From: Anaerolineales bacterium UBA4823
Lineage (GTDB): Bacteria > Chloroflexota > Anaerolineae > Anaerolineales > UBA4823
Reading direction: 5' to 3'
NCBI GenBank assembly: GCA_002402275.1
Contig: DHFN01000061.1
Span: forward strand, 1 to 5,238
DNA: 5,238 nucleotides
Position 1 is the stretch's first letter. Each line of letters starts with the position of its first letter. The notes under the pieces were generated by a model. The model was not told the DNA's origin, searched no databases, and worked only from the letters and a program-made list of their open reading frames with translations. Made by a program: the position numbers and the translations under genes. Below, piece after piece: positions 1-5,116 of this stretch.

Positions 1-400
1 ACCATCCACGAATGCTACCACGAACAAACGAAACAGGCTCGTTTTACTTGTTGATTATGATTAGCCTTATAAAATATTAATTTAACTTACCACGATACTA
101 TCGCCTTGAAATTAAAATTATCGTACTATTAACCTGTTTTCTCATACTGTTTAATGGTTAGACACTATCAGAGCCGCGGCAGGGTTTTCTAGATATTATC
201 CTTCTCACAAGACACTTTATTAAGCCGATCATAGTAGTCTAATCCTACGTTGATCTCGAATATAACACCTACGGGAAGCAATAATGATCAATAAGGGGGA
301 ATGATAAATCCTCTTTACGCTATCTCAATAATCTAGCAAAATATATATCTTGTCAATCTTGTAAATCCTGTCTTAATTATTATATACGCTTCACCTATTC
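1..400. other. AT-rich intergenic stretch, no gene seen
   Basis: This 400-base stretch lies downstream of the permease gene, which ends at 401. Neither strand shows an ORF of useful length, and I see no tRNA-like fold. It holds small repeats only. On the minus strand, TTCGTGG occurs twice, 12 bases apart, near positions 4-23. A short stem (AAACGA at 26-31 with TCGTTT at 39-44) follows. A 9-base tandem repeat lies at 347-373. The inverted repeat CGATA-C-TATCG is at 93-103. There is no convincing rho-independent terminator just after the permease stop codon. Confidence 0.6.
347..373. repeat. Three 9-bp tandem units (ATCTTGTCA / ATCTTGTAA / ATCCTGTCT)
   Basis: Three consecutive 9-base units read ATCTTGTCA, ATCTTGTAA and ATCCTGTCT, about 27 bases past the permease stop codon. 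On the minus strand this reads as an 'ACAGGATTTACAAGATTGACAAGAT' type phrase, split here as ACAGGATTTACA then AGATTGACAAGAT. From memory, similar phrases recur between genes in many unrelated bacteria. Its function is not known to me. It may be a remnant of a dispersed repeat rather than a regulatory site. Confidence 0.55.
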
Positions 401-2239
401 TTATAATTTCCAAAATAGCAGCAACCCAATGATTAACCCGATAAAACATACGATGGTCAATTTCCAGCCAATGTTTAAAAAATCACGGAATTGATAATTA
501 GCTGGGGCGACCATCAGGATATTCACCGGATGAGCAATCGGTGTAAAAAAGGATGCTGAGCAGCCAATGGCAGTTGCCACTGCAATCGCCTGGGGATTGG
601 TGTTCATCGCAATGGCAGCACTGATCGTGATTGGGCCCACAACCAGAGGGGCTACTTGCCCACCCACAAATTGGGTGATCAAGGATGCCAGAATATACGC
701 TCCACAAGCCAAACCAAGCGCTCCGAAGGGAGAAACCAGATGCAGTAAATTACCCCCAATCAATTGGGCTAATCCAGTATTGACCAAGGCTAAGCTGACC
801 GAATACATCCCGGCGATCAAGAAGATTGCCTGCCAATTAATCGCCCGGTAAGCTTCTTCAATATCGAGGACTTTAGTTAATAACAAAATGATTGCGCCAG
901 CTAACATCGCCAAGTAGACCGGCATACCAAACACTGAAGCGATAATCGCAAGAAACAAAAAGATGATCGTTAGGATAGCTTGGGGACGCCGAATGGGTTG
1001 ATCGCTCAAATCGGGTTCTAATACGATAAAATCGGGGTTATTGTGCAGCCGGCTGAGATATTGGCGTGACCCTATCATCAACAAAGAATCACCTAGCATT
1101 AATGGAAAATTACCTACATCCGTGCGGTAACTGCGTCCAGCCCGGAAAAGTGCCAGGGCGGTGAAATGGTATTTAGATCGAAATTCGATCTCACGTAGTG
1201 ATTTCCCCAAAGCTTCTGAATGGGGTGATGGCATCAGCTCGATCAAGGTTACTCCCTGTTCGCTGATATGTTCATTGGTTTGTTCCCTCCCGATTTGCAG
1301 CCCTAATTCAGTCAGGGCTTTCACTCGATCTTGACGGCCGACTATTAAAAGGATGTCGCCCGGATGAATGAGCAGGTCAGGAAGAGGAGCAAAAATAGCC
1401 TGGTGACCATGCCAAACTCCCGCCACTGCCAAACCAAATCGTTCCCCAATGCTGGATTCTGACAAAGCCTTATTGGCAATGGAGGAATCTGGAAGGACAA
1501 GCACCTCCCATAATCGTTCGATGAGCTGATAATGCTTTTCTAGTTCCGTCCCAGTCGGGCGAGCCATCATCTGTTCTGGAGCTGGCTCCCGGTCGGGTAG
1601 CCAACGCGGTCCAAAAATCGTCAGGAACAGAATGCCCAAGATGGCAATTATGCCACCGGTAGGGGTAAAGTCGAGGATATGCAAAGCATGTTGGGGTGGA
1701 TTAGCGGCAGTGAGTAAATCGCTGACGATAATATTCGCCCCGGTAAAATAGGTGGCCGCGCCTCCCAGCAGGCTGCCATAAGCGACTGGGATTAATAGCT
1801 TACTGGGTTTGATCCGCGTCCGCCGGGCGACTTCCATGGCGCTAGGCAATAAGAGCGCTCCTGCTGCCAGGTTGTTCATAATCAAAGATAACACTGCCGT
1901 AGTGGTGGCAAATAAAGCAATAAATATCCGCTCTGATTGCCCGCCGATCTGGAGGATTTTCCGAGCAATCCAGCGGGTAATGCCCGATTTATCGAGGCTG
2001 GTGGTGAAAATGAAAAGGCTGATGAGAGTCAAAACCACCGGCTGACTAAAACCGGCGATGGCTTTGACTGCATCATGGGGGTTGTGTGCAGCGCTCAGTA
2101 TCCCCATTCCAAAGAATTGCGATAATCCAAGGATAGTAGCAATCAGCAGAGCTGCTATATCAATCCGCAAACGATTTAAGCTGGCTAATATCAATGGGAG
2201 AATGATAACAACGATTAAAAAGGCTTGTGGGAATGTCAT
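401..2239 (-). CDS. SLC13/DASS-type (CitT/ArsB superfamily) permease with two TrkA-C (RCK-C) domains
   Basis: This is an integral inner-membrane carrier of 612 aa. Seen: hydrophobic segments fill roughly residues 5-215 and 420-611. Between them is a soluble insert with two TrkA-C-like domains at about 240-312 (LWEVLVLPDSS...GDILLIVGRQDRV) and 328-402 (...GDSLLMIGSRQYL). The first half carries the re-entrant signature MNNLAAGALLLP (121-132) and GGAATYFTGANIIV (159-172). The second half has SASFFTPIAHPVN (561-573) and APANYQFRDFL (578-588), typical of the family. Known: family members with this membrane/RCK-C/membrane layout include Na+/sulfate carriers, and other members carry dicarboxylates. 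The substrate here is not determined; sulfate is an inference from family and from the upstream sulfotransferase gene. Odd: the second half has FVGGQ (524-528) where SN-T type residues are usual. The ATG at 2239 suits the first membrane segment. There is no Shine-Dalgarno, and a -10-like box lies 14 nt upstream. Confidence 0.9.
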   Translation of the reverse strand: MTFPQAFLIVVIILPLILASLNRLRIDIAALLIATILGLSQFFGMGILSAAHNPHDAVKAIAGFSQPVVLTLISLFIFTTSLDKSGITRWIARKILQIGGQSERIFIALFATTTAVLSLIMNNLAAGALLLPSAMEVARRTRIKPSKLLIPVAYGSLLGGAATYFTGANIIVSDLLTAANPPQHALHILDFTPTGGIIAILGILFLTIFGPRWLPDREPAPEQMMARPTGTELEKHYQLIERLWEVLVLPDSSIANKALSESSIGERFGLAVAGVWHGHQAIFAPLPDLLIHPGDILLIVGRQDRVKALTELGLQIGREQTNEHISEQGVTLIELMPSPHSEALGKSLREIEFRSKYHFTALALFRAGRSYRTDVGNFPLMLGDSLLMIGSRQYLSRLHNNPDFIVLEPDLSDQPIRRPQAILTIIFLFLAIIASVFGMPVYLAMLAGAIILLLTKVLDIEEAYRAINWQAIFLIAGMYSVSLALVNTGLAQLIGGNLLHLVSPFGALGLACGAYILASLITQFVGGQVAPLVVGPITISAAIAMNTNPQAIAVATAIGCSASFFTPIAHPVNILMVAPANYQFRDFLNIGWKLTIVCFIGLIIGLLLFWKL

Positions 2240-2253
2240 GGAAAATCAAGAAA

Positions 2254-2282
2254 ATTCTACCACCTAAAAAGTCATGTTACAA
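2254..2282 (-). promoter_or_regulatory. Candidate promoter of the permease gene, very short leader
   Basis: On the minus strand a -35-like TTGTAA (2282-2277; 4 of 6 matches to TTGACA) is followed by a 17-base spacer and TAGAAT (2259-2254). TGG directly before TAGAAT gives an extended -10. The ATG lies 14 bases further on, so the leader would be only about 7 nt. No Shine-Dalgarno is present in TTTCTTGATTTTCC. The -35 falls in the loop and arm of the upstream hairpin, so terminator and promoter overlap. Prediction from sequence only. Confidence 0.5.
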
Positions 2283-2363
2283 ACATGACCTACGATTTGG
2301 CTTTGGGATGACCAAGTTCCTCTCTGTAGTTCACGCTTCCAGCATGAAGTTTAAAAAGTCATG
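2265..2363. repeat. Interspersed repeat element with ~22-bp inverted ends and 12-bp direct repeats
   Basis: The left arm (2272-2293, plus strand) and right arm (2347-2326, minus strand) both begin TCATG and end CTAC and match at 16 of 22 positions by eye. The pair is framed by an exact 12-base direct repeat, TAAAAAGTCATG, at 2265-2276 and 2352-2363. A third copy of the 22-base arm lies at 5178-5199 and matches the left arm at 18 of 22. The element fills most of the gap between the sulfotransferase and permease genes and supplies the terminator hairpin. It looks like a small non-coding, MITE- or REP-like repeat. I cannot name the family. Confidence 0.6.
2266..2289 (-). terminator. Rho-independent-like terminator after the sulfotransferase gene
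   Basis: A perfect 8-base stem, GTCATGTT / AACATGAC (2271-2278 with 2282-2289), has a 3-base loop. On the minus strand it is followed at once by TTTTT (2270-2266). It lies 87 bases past the sulfotransferase stop codon and before the permease promoter. The stem has only three G-C pairs, so it may be weak. The same hairpin is part of a dispersed repeat, so the terminator is probably repeat-derived. Confidence 0.5.
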
Positions 2364-2375
2364 AGTATATAATCT

Positions 2376-3260
2376 TTACCAATCCAGACTATTCTCATAA
2401 CCCAATTGAATCAATAATTCCCCGCCAATTTCTTTAAATATATTAATGTGTTCCGCATTAAAACTTTCCCGCCAGGTTCCGATTCTCCCTTTACGGAAGG
2501 TGGGTGAACGGGCTGGATCTAACTGATGTTCGATGATCTCAACGGCCTGGGACATCGAACAGTTCAAGGGTAAACCCCGCCGGACCGCATGCTCAATAAT
2601 ACTCTGGATCTGACTAGAACGATTTTGCATCAGGTCTTCATAGCGTAAAGTTAAAACTTCCGGAACATCTAGCCAGCCAATGAAAGGTTCAAACCGCTGA
2701 CGGATATCAGGCAGCGGTAAAGAAAGGGATTCTAAACCGGTAATACTAGCGCTCAGCCGTTCTTCGAAGGTATGCAAGTGATTCTGGTAGTAATCGTGAA
2801 GAACATGGCGGGCTTCCATTTCGGTCACGTAATGAACATGCGAGACAACCACATCGCGTGGATCACGCAAGATAAAATAAGCGGCAAAAGCGGGAGAAGA
2901 GAGCATCTCCATTATTTCAAGTTGAGCATGTAAATGTCCATAGCCGATGTCCCCGGGCAGAAAGCGCTGTAGATCCGAGAGGAGCGCGGCAACAGGGCGC
3001 TCCTGGGCAGTATCACCGGCATAAGTCACCACCGCCGGCAATCCGCTATTTACAACCGGGCTAATTTGAGGAAAGGCTTGCAGGATTTGGGTGAGCAGGT
3101 GAGTGCCGCTTTTCGGAAACGAATTTGCAAACAGGATGGGCAATCCCTTCAAGGATAAACGCCGATAACGAACCTGCTGGCTGAAGCGGCGAGCTGCTCG
3201 ACGGACTAAACGAGCTCGCAAGCTGATTGCGGAAGGAGTAAGAGAAGATGATTTTGACAT
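2376..3260 (-). CDS. PAPS-dependent sulfotransferase (Sulfotransfer_1-like), 294 aa
   Basis: This enzyme transfers a sulfuryl group from PAPS to an acceptor. Residues are numbered from the chosen start, MSKSSS. The 5'-phosphosulfate loop SFPKSGTHLL covers 47-56, with Lys50. The 3'-phosphate motif LRDPRDVVVS covers 131-140. RYEDL is at 206-210. The RKGxxGxW motif, seen as FRKGRIGTWRESF, is at 256-268. His109 or His111 in GHLH may be the catalytic base. The N-terminal ~35 residues are basic (RARLVRRAARR) without a clear signal peptide, so the protein is probably cytoplasmic or membrane-associated. Length fits a single-domain sulfotransferase. The acceptor is unknown; these enzymes modify sugars, lipids or small molecules. 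Start choice: an upstream in-frame ATG at 3290 would add MWLMGIISFS, but TATAAT at 3276-3271 falls inside that extension, so I prefer 3260. Neither start has a Shine-Dalgarno. The upstream neighbour is a decayed hicA. Confidence 0.88.
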   Translation of the reverse strand: MSKSSSLTPSAISLRARLVRRAARRFSQQVRYRRLSLKGLPILFANSFPKSGTHLLTQILQAFPQISPVVNSGLPAVVTYAGDTAQERPVAALLSDLQRFLPGDIGYGHLHAQLEIMEMLSSPAFAAYFILRDPRDVVVSHVHYVTEMEARHVLHDYYQNHLHTFEERLSASITGLESLSLPLPDIRQRFEPFIGWLDVPEVLTLRYEDLMQNRSSQIQSIIEHAVRRGLPLNCSMSQAVEIIEHQLDPARSPTFRKGRIGTWRESFNAEHINIFKEIGGELLIQLGYENSLDW

Positions 3261-3270
3261 GCTAAAGGAA

Positions 3271-3276
3271 ATTATA
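3271..3276 (-). promoter_or_regulatory. TATAAT -10 box just before the sulfotransferase start
   Basis: An exact TATAAT on the minus strand (3276-3271) is followed by TTTCCTTTAGC-like spacing of 10 bases and then the ATG at 3260. Transcription would begin about 3-4 bases before the ATG, giving an essentially leaderless mRNA. The best -35 (TTCAGA at an 18-base spacing) is poor. The box lies at the tail of the decayed hicA region, so the gene may have gained its own promoter there. Confidence 0.45.
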
Positions 3277-3300
3277 CCCATCAACCACATTTATTCTGAA

Positions 3301-3408
3301 AGTAAATAGATAAAGATAGATTCTTTTGCTTCAAATAAATTGAAATCCAGATTTGAGCAAAATTCTTTCTGCTTCTTCAGCTATCAATTTCGGTAATTTA
3401 GGCAACAC
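3301..3408 (-). pseudogene. hicA: Broken hicA toxin remnant (nonsense codon, catalytic-His segment lost)
   Basis: Read on the minus strand from GTG at 3408, or TTG at 3405, the frame gives VLPKLPKLIAEEAERILLKS then GFQFI. A TGA follows at 3333-3331, then SK-RIY (3330-3316). This matches the usual HicA amino end, '(M)xKLPxLxxxEaekiLLkaGFxxIRxKGSHRIY'. The TGA stands where the conserved Arg codon (CGA) is expected, and the Gly-Ser-His of 'SKGSHRIY' is missing as an in-frame 9-base gap. That segment holds the catalytic His of HicA RNases. After RIY the frame runs into unrelated residues and reaches TAG at 3264, so roughly the last half of the ~60-80 aa toxin is absent. It overlaps the end of hicB by 8-11 bases, the usual hicB-hicA arrangement, and GAGGTG (3415-3410) would serve as its ribosome site. 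The family consensus is from memory. The toxin is very probably dead. Confidence 0.75.
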
Positions 3409-3616
3409 TCACCTCATAAGAGGTCGTTAGTATTTCCTTGCTTAAATAGAAATCTATTTCTTCAGGAGACAGAGTTTCTACGTAAAGCTGTATAGCTTCT
3501 TTTATATTTTCCAATACCTCATCCAAAGAATCCGCTTGGCTATGACAGCCCCTCAGTTCTGGACAAAATGCATAATATCCATATTTATCTTTCTCAATGA
3601 TTACATTCTCTTTCAT
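3398..3616 (-). CDS. hicB: Short HicB-type antitoxin, 72 aa, now an orphan
   Basis: HicB proteins bind and block the HicA mRNA interferase. The sequence shows the classic short HicB pattern: VIIEKDKYGYYAFCPEL (5-21), RGCHSQADSLDEVLENIKEA (22-41) and an acidic tail. This is the partly degraded RNase H-like HicB fold. At 72 aa it has no room for the carboxyl-terminal helix-turn-helix or ribbon-helix-helix domain of longer HicBs. Start choice: ATG at 3616 follows GGAAGGG (3629-3623) by 6 bases and begins MKENVIIEKD like relatives. The in-frame ATG at 3631 and the longer TTG extension to 3721 lack family similarity. The frame ends inside the start of the hicA remnant. The HEPN/MNT operon lies 215 bases upstream. 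An intact antitoxin beside a ruined toxin suggests a relic, or an antitoxin kept to counter another HicA. Confidence 0.85.
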   Translation of the reverse strand: MKENVIIEKDKYGYYAFCPELRGCHSQADSLDEVLENIKEAIQLYVETLSPEEIDFYLSKEILTTSYEVSVA

Positions 3617-3831
3617 CTTGATCCCTTCCATTGCCAATTTTTCCGGTTTTTTTTCATGGGCATCCTCATTAAAAATGATTACAGCATAACTGCATCCCCT
3701 CAAAAAACCTAATGACCCCAAAGGGTTAGTTATGCTTCACTTACAAAGTATCCAGGTAACCTATCGCGGACATACAGCATTCAACTTAGCTGAGCACCGA
3801 CTCACGGTTTGTTCTAAATTGGTTTTCATCC
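3617..3831. other. Gap between the nucleotidyltransferase and hicB, no supported gene
   Basis: The minus strand opens with a 22-codon ORF (MKTNLEQTVSRC..., 3829-3764) whose ATG follows the nucleotidyltransferase stop codon by 2 bases. It has no recognisable similarity and is probably chance. The plus strand has a 45-codon ORF at 3732-3869 (MLHLQSIQVTYRG...) that faintly recalls the first strand of an ABC ATPase. The hicB frame stays open upstream to 3721, without family-like sequence. No clear promoter for hicB was found; a weak TGTAAT lies near 3680. Confidence 0.4.
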
Positions 3832-4161
3832 TCAATGAGATGTCTCTCTCAATTTCTCGTAAAATATAATGCCTACACGTTGAATATGGTCAACCACATC
3901 TGGGTCACTGATCTGCTCAAAAATGGATATATCGAAAGTATAAGGCAAAAGCAGATCGTCTATCTCATCCAGGATGCGGTAAAGCACCTCGAGAGTCAAA
4001 TCATTCCCCCCAATCAGGGTCAGGTCAATATCCGAACCTTTTTTGTAATTACCCTTGGCGCGCGAGCCATAAAGTACGGCTTTTTTCACCTGTGGATATT
4101 TGGCAAATACACCGCAGGTTTTTTGGATGGTAGCTTCACTCAACCCGAAGCGGGTGGTCAT
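3832..4161 (-). CDS. mntA: Minimal nucleotidyltransferase (MNT, MntA-like), 109 aa
   Basis: This is a single-domain polymerase-beta-fold nucleotidyltransferase, probably the antitoxin of a HEPN/MNT pair. Seen: the motif GS-x10-D-x-D is at Gly32-Ser33...Asp44-Ile-Asp46 (YGSRAKGNYKKGSDIDL, 31-47). A third acidic residue, Asp77, sits in FDISIFE, so the metal and nucleotide site looks complete. Length matches HI0073/MntA-type proteins (~100-115 aa). Known: in the studied Shewanella pair, MntA adds AMP residues to a tyrosine of the HEPN toxin and silences it. The ATG at 4161 follows AGAGGA (4173-4168) by 6 bases. The upstream HEPN gene ends 13 bases before this start, so the two are surely co-transcribed. 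The symbol is by family resemblance only. HI0073-like pairs are not all proven toxin-antitoxin systems. Confidence 0.88.
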   Translation of the reverse strand: MTTRFGLSEATIQKTCGVFAKYPQVKKAVLYGSRAKGNYKKGSDIDLTLIGGNDLTLEVLYRILDEIDDLLLPYTFDISIFEQISDPDVVDHIQRVGIIFYEKLRETSH

Positions 4162-4174
4162 TGGTTTTCCTCTT

Positions 4175-4582
4175 TCATTTTTGCATTCGGGTATGGAAAT
4201 CTGAAAGTTCTACAAAGTAGGAATTTATTATAGAGGACACAATAGCTGTTGCAATTTCTTCATTATATGTATGTGAAGTCAAATTGCGGCTTTCAATCAT
4301 TCTCATCCATATTTCACTATTTTCGATCAAGCCAGCCTTAAAAGCCTCACGGGTGACGTCTTTTGAACCGTACATTTTTTGAACACCCCGCTCCTCCAAA
4401 AAATCCTTCAAGGTGTTCCAGGCTAATTCATGGGTGTATTCAAAAGTATGGATCAGTCCTTGTTCTTCTAACTTTGAAAGCTTCCGGTTTTTAGAAAGCT
4501 CAATAGCCTCGTTCAATTGAGTAAATGCCTTACTGAAATGGTTGAACCGTTGAATCCAGCGGATATCTTTAGAAGTGCTCAT
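4175..4582 (-). CDS. HEPN-fold nucleotidyltransferase partner (HI0074/HepT-like), 135 aa, probable RNase toxin
   Basis: This is an all-helical protein of the 'nucleotidyltransferase substrate-binding' (HI0074) branch of HEPN. Numbered from MSTSKD, the landmarks are RWIQRFNHFSKAFTQL (8-23), the long helix HTFEYTHELAWNTLKDFL (45-62), YGSKDVTREAFKAGLI (71-86) and WMRMIESRNLTSHTYN (92-107). The last holds Arg99-x4-His104-x-Tyr106, the Rx4HxY motif of HEPN RNase toxins. Tyr106 is the counterpart of the tyrosine that MntA modifies in the characterised pair. The gene is first of a two-gene operon with the nucleotidyltransferase 13 bases downstream. Start choice: the ATG at 4582 fits the family. A TTG at 4600 would add MCYNFF but overlaps the -10 box. 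There is no Shine-Dalgarno. Toxicity is inferred from the family; HI0074 itself was described as a binding partner. Confidence 0.87.
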   Translation of the reverse strand: MSTSKDIRWIQRFNHFSKAFTQLNEAIELSKNRKLSKLEEQGLIHTFEYTHELAWNTLKDFLEERGVQKMYGSKDVTREAFKAGLIENSEIWMRMIESRNLTSHTYNEEIATAIVSSIINSYFVELSDFHTRMQK

Positions 4583-4588
4583 AAAAAA

Positions 4589-4597
4589 ATTATAGCA
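4589..4597 (-). promoter_or_regulatory. Extended -10 promoter of the HEPN/MNT operon, leaderless start
   Basis: On the minus strand, TGC-TATAAT (4597-4589) is a perfect extended -10 element. Only six T residues separate it from the ATG at 4582. Transcription would normally start about 7 bases after the box, at or next to the ATG, so the mRNA should be leaderless. No good -35 is present (AAAGCA at a 17-base spacing), which fits an extended -10 promoter. Confidence 0.55.
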
Positions 4598-4615
4598 CAA
4601 TGATTTATCGGTGCT
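4594..4615. promoter_or_regulatory. Possible operator: AGCAC-N12-GTGCT inverted repeat over the promoter
   Basis: The inverted repeat AGCAC (4594-4598) and GTGCT (4611-4615) overlaps the extended -10 of the HEPN/MNT operon and could bind a dimeric repressor for autoregulation. Five-base arms are short enough to occur by chance. Confidence 0.2.
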
Positions 4616-4685
4616 TTCCTTTTATCTGGCAAAAAATAAATTTTAGGTGGCTATAAGATTGTCCCAAAAGAAGGTGAACAATCCA

Positions 4686-4732
4686 AGCGAAGCGAGTAGT
4701 TTTTTATGGAAAATAAGATCTCTCGCTTCGCT
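4686..4732. repeat. 11-bp perfect inverted repeat AGCGAAGCGAG / CTCGCTTCGCT
   Basis: The arms at 4686-4696 and 4722-4732 are exact reverse complements around a 25-base AT-rich centre. The arms are GC-rich in an AT-rich setting, typical of small non-coding repeat elements rather than of coding sequence. Confidence 0.7.
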
Positions 4733-4861
4733 CCTAAGGAACTGTCACTTTCAAGAGTGTTATTTGCGACGTAGTAATCTCCCTCGTAAGGACTAGGACA
4801 GCCAAGATGACGCGCATAAACAACCATGCTCAACTTGGGTATCTTAAAGCACATGTGATCT

Positions 4862-4958
4862 TGTAAGGGCGGGTTTGTCTGGCATAACAGACGAGATTGA
4901 TAGCAATTAACTTTGGTGTCTTGAAATGACCATCCCCCCTGGAAAACCCGCCCTTACA
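4862..4958. repeat. 97-bp element with perfect 15-bp terminal inverted repeats (MITE- or REP-like)
   Basis: TGTAAGGGCGGGTTT at 4862-4876 is the exact reverse complement of 4944-4958. The 67 bases between carry no ORF. Transcribed either way it would form a long stem. The flanks show no clear target-site duplication. The GGGCGGGTTT...AAACCCGCCC type end is familiar from small dispersed repeats in several phyla. Identification as a MITE is inference. Confidence 0.7.
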
Positions 4959-5101
4959 CAGGCGCTCCCAAGGAATTGGCGCTGTGAAAAGTGTTATTTG
5001 CAATGGGACAGAATCTACTCCGAACTAGGAGATTGGTTCAGCAAAGAACGCTTCGTAGTGACAATCCCTTGTTGATAGAAAAGCGTTTTTCGCTATGAAA
5101 T

Positions 5102-5116
5102 TACTACTACTACTAC
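5102..5116 (+). repeat. (TAC)5 microsatellite
   Basis: Five TAC units run directly into the first copy of the 20-base direct repeat at 5113. This is a simple-sequence tract prone to slippage. No reading frame crosses it. Confidence 0.7.

Larger units (their letters stand above)
4640..5060. repeat. Patchwork of decayed interspersed repeats, no gene supported
   Basis: No credible gene lies between 4583 and the window end. A 67-codon minus-strand frame (4651-4854) exists but reads through inverted repeats and shows no domain. Segments such as TTGCGACGTAGTAATCTCC (4764-4782), and AGGAGATTGGTTCAGC with CGCTTCGTAGTGACAA further on (5025-5066), resemble worn copies of the 'GTCATTGCGA...GCAATCTCC' type small repeats that I associate with Chloroflexota genomes. 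AGTGTTATTTGC occurs exactly at 4756-4767 and 4990-5001, which suggests two insertions of one family. This assignment rests on memory of such repeats. Confidence 0.5.

Noticed and set aside
26..45. Terminator from the AAACGA/TCGTTT stem
   Set aside because: Six-base stem with a 7-base loop and only a short T-run broken by an A, and no gene in the window to terminate.
567..2267. Several 60-95 codon plus-strand ORFs opposite the permease
   Set aside because: They are antisense shadows of a strongly supported membrane protein gene and show no domain or ribosome-binding signal.
3764..3829. 22-codon minus-strand ORF two bases after the nucleotidyltransferase stop codon
   Set aside because: Too short, no similarity, and the coupling could be chance.
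3732..3869. 45-codon plus-strand ORF beginning MLHLQSIQVTYRG, faintly like the start of an ABC ATPase
   Set aside because: Similarity covers under 20 residues, has no Walker A, runs antisense into the nucleotidyltransferase gene and has no good ribosome site.
3835..4233. 132-codon plus-strand ORF opposite the nucleotidyltransferase
   Set aside because: Its protein has no domain-like features, while the opposite strand carries an unmistakable GSx10DxD enzyme with a Shine-Dalgarno. It is a shadow frame.
4651..4854. 67-codon minus-strand ORF (MCFKIPKLSMVVYARHLG...)
   Set aside because: It reads straight through a GC-rich 11-bp inverted repeat and repeat-like segments, has no domain or Shine-Dalgarno that I can see, and is best explained as a chance frame over interspersed repeats.
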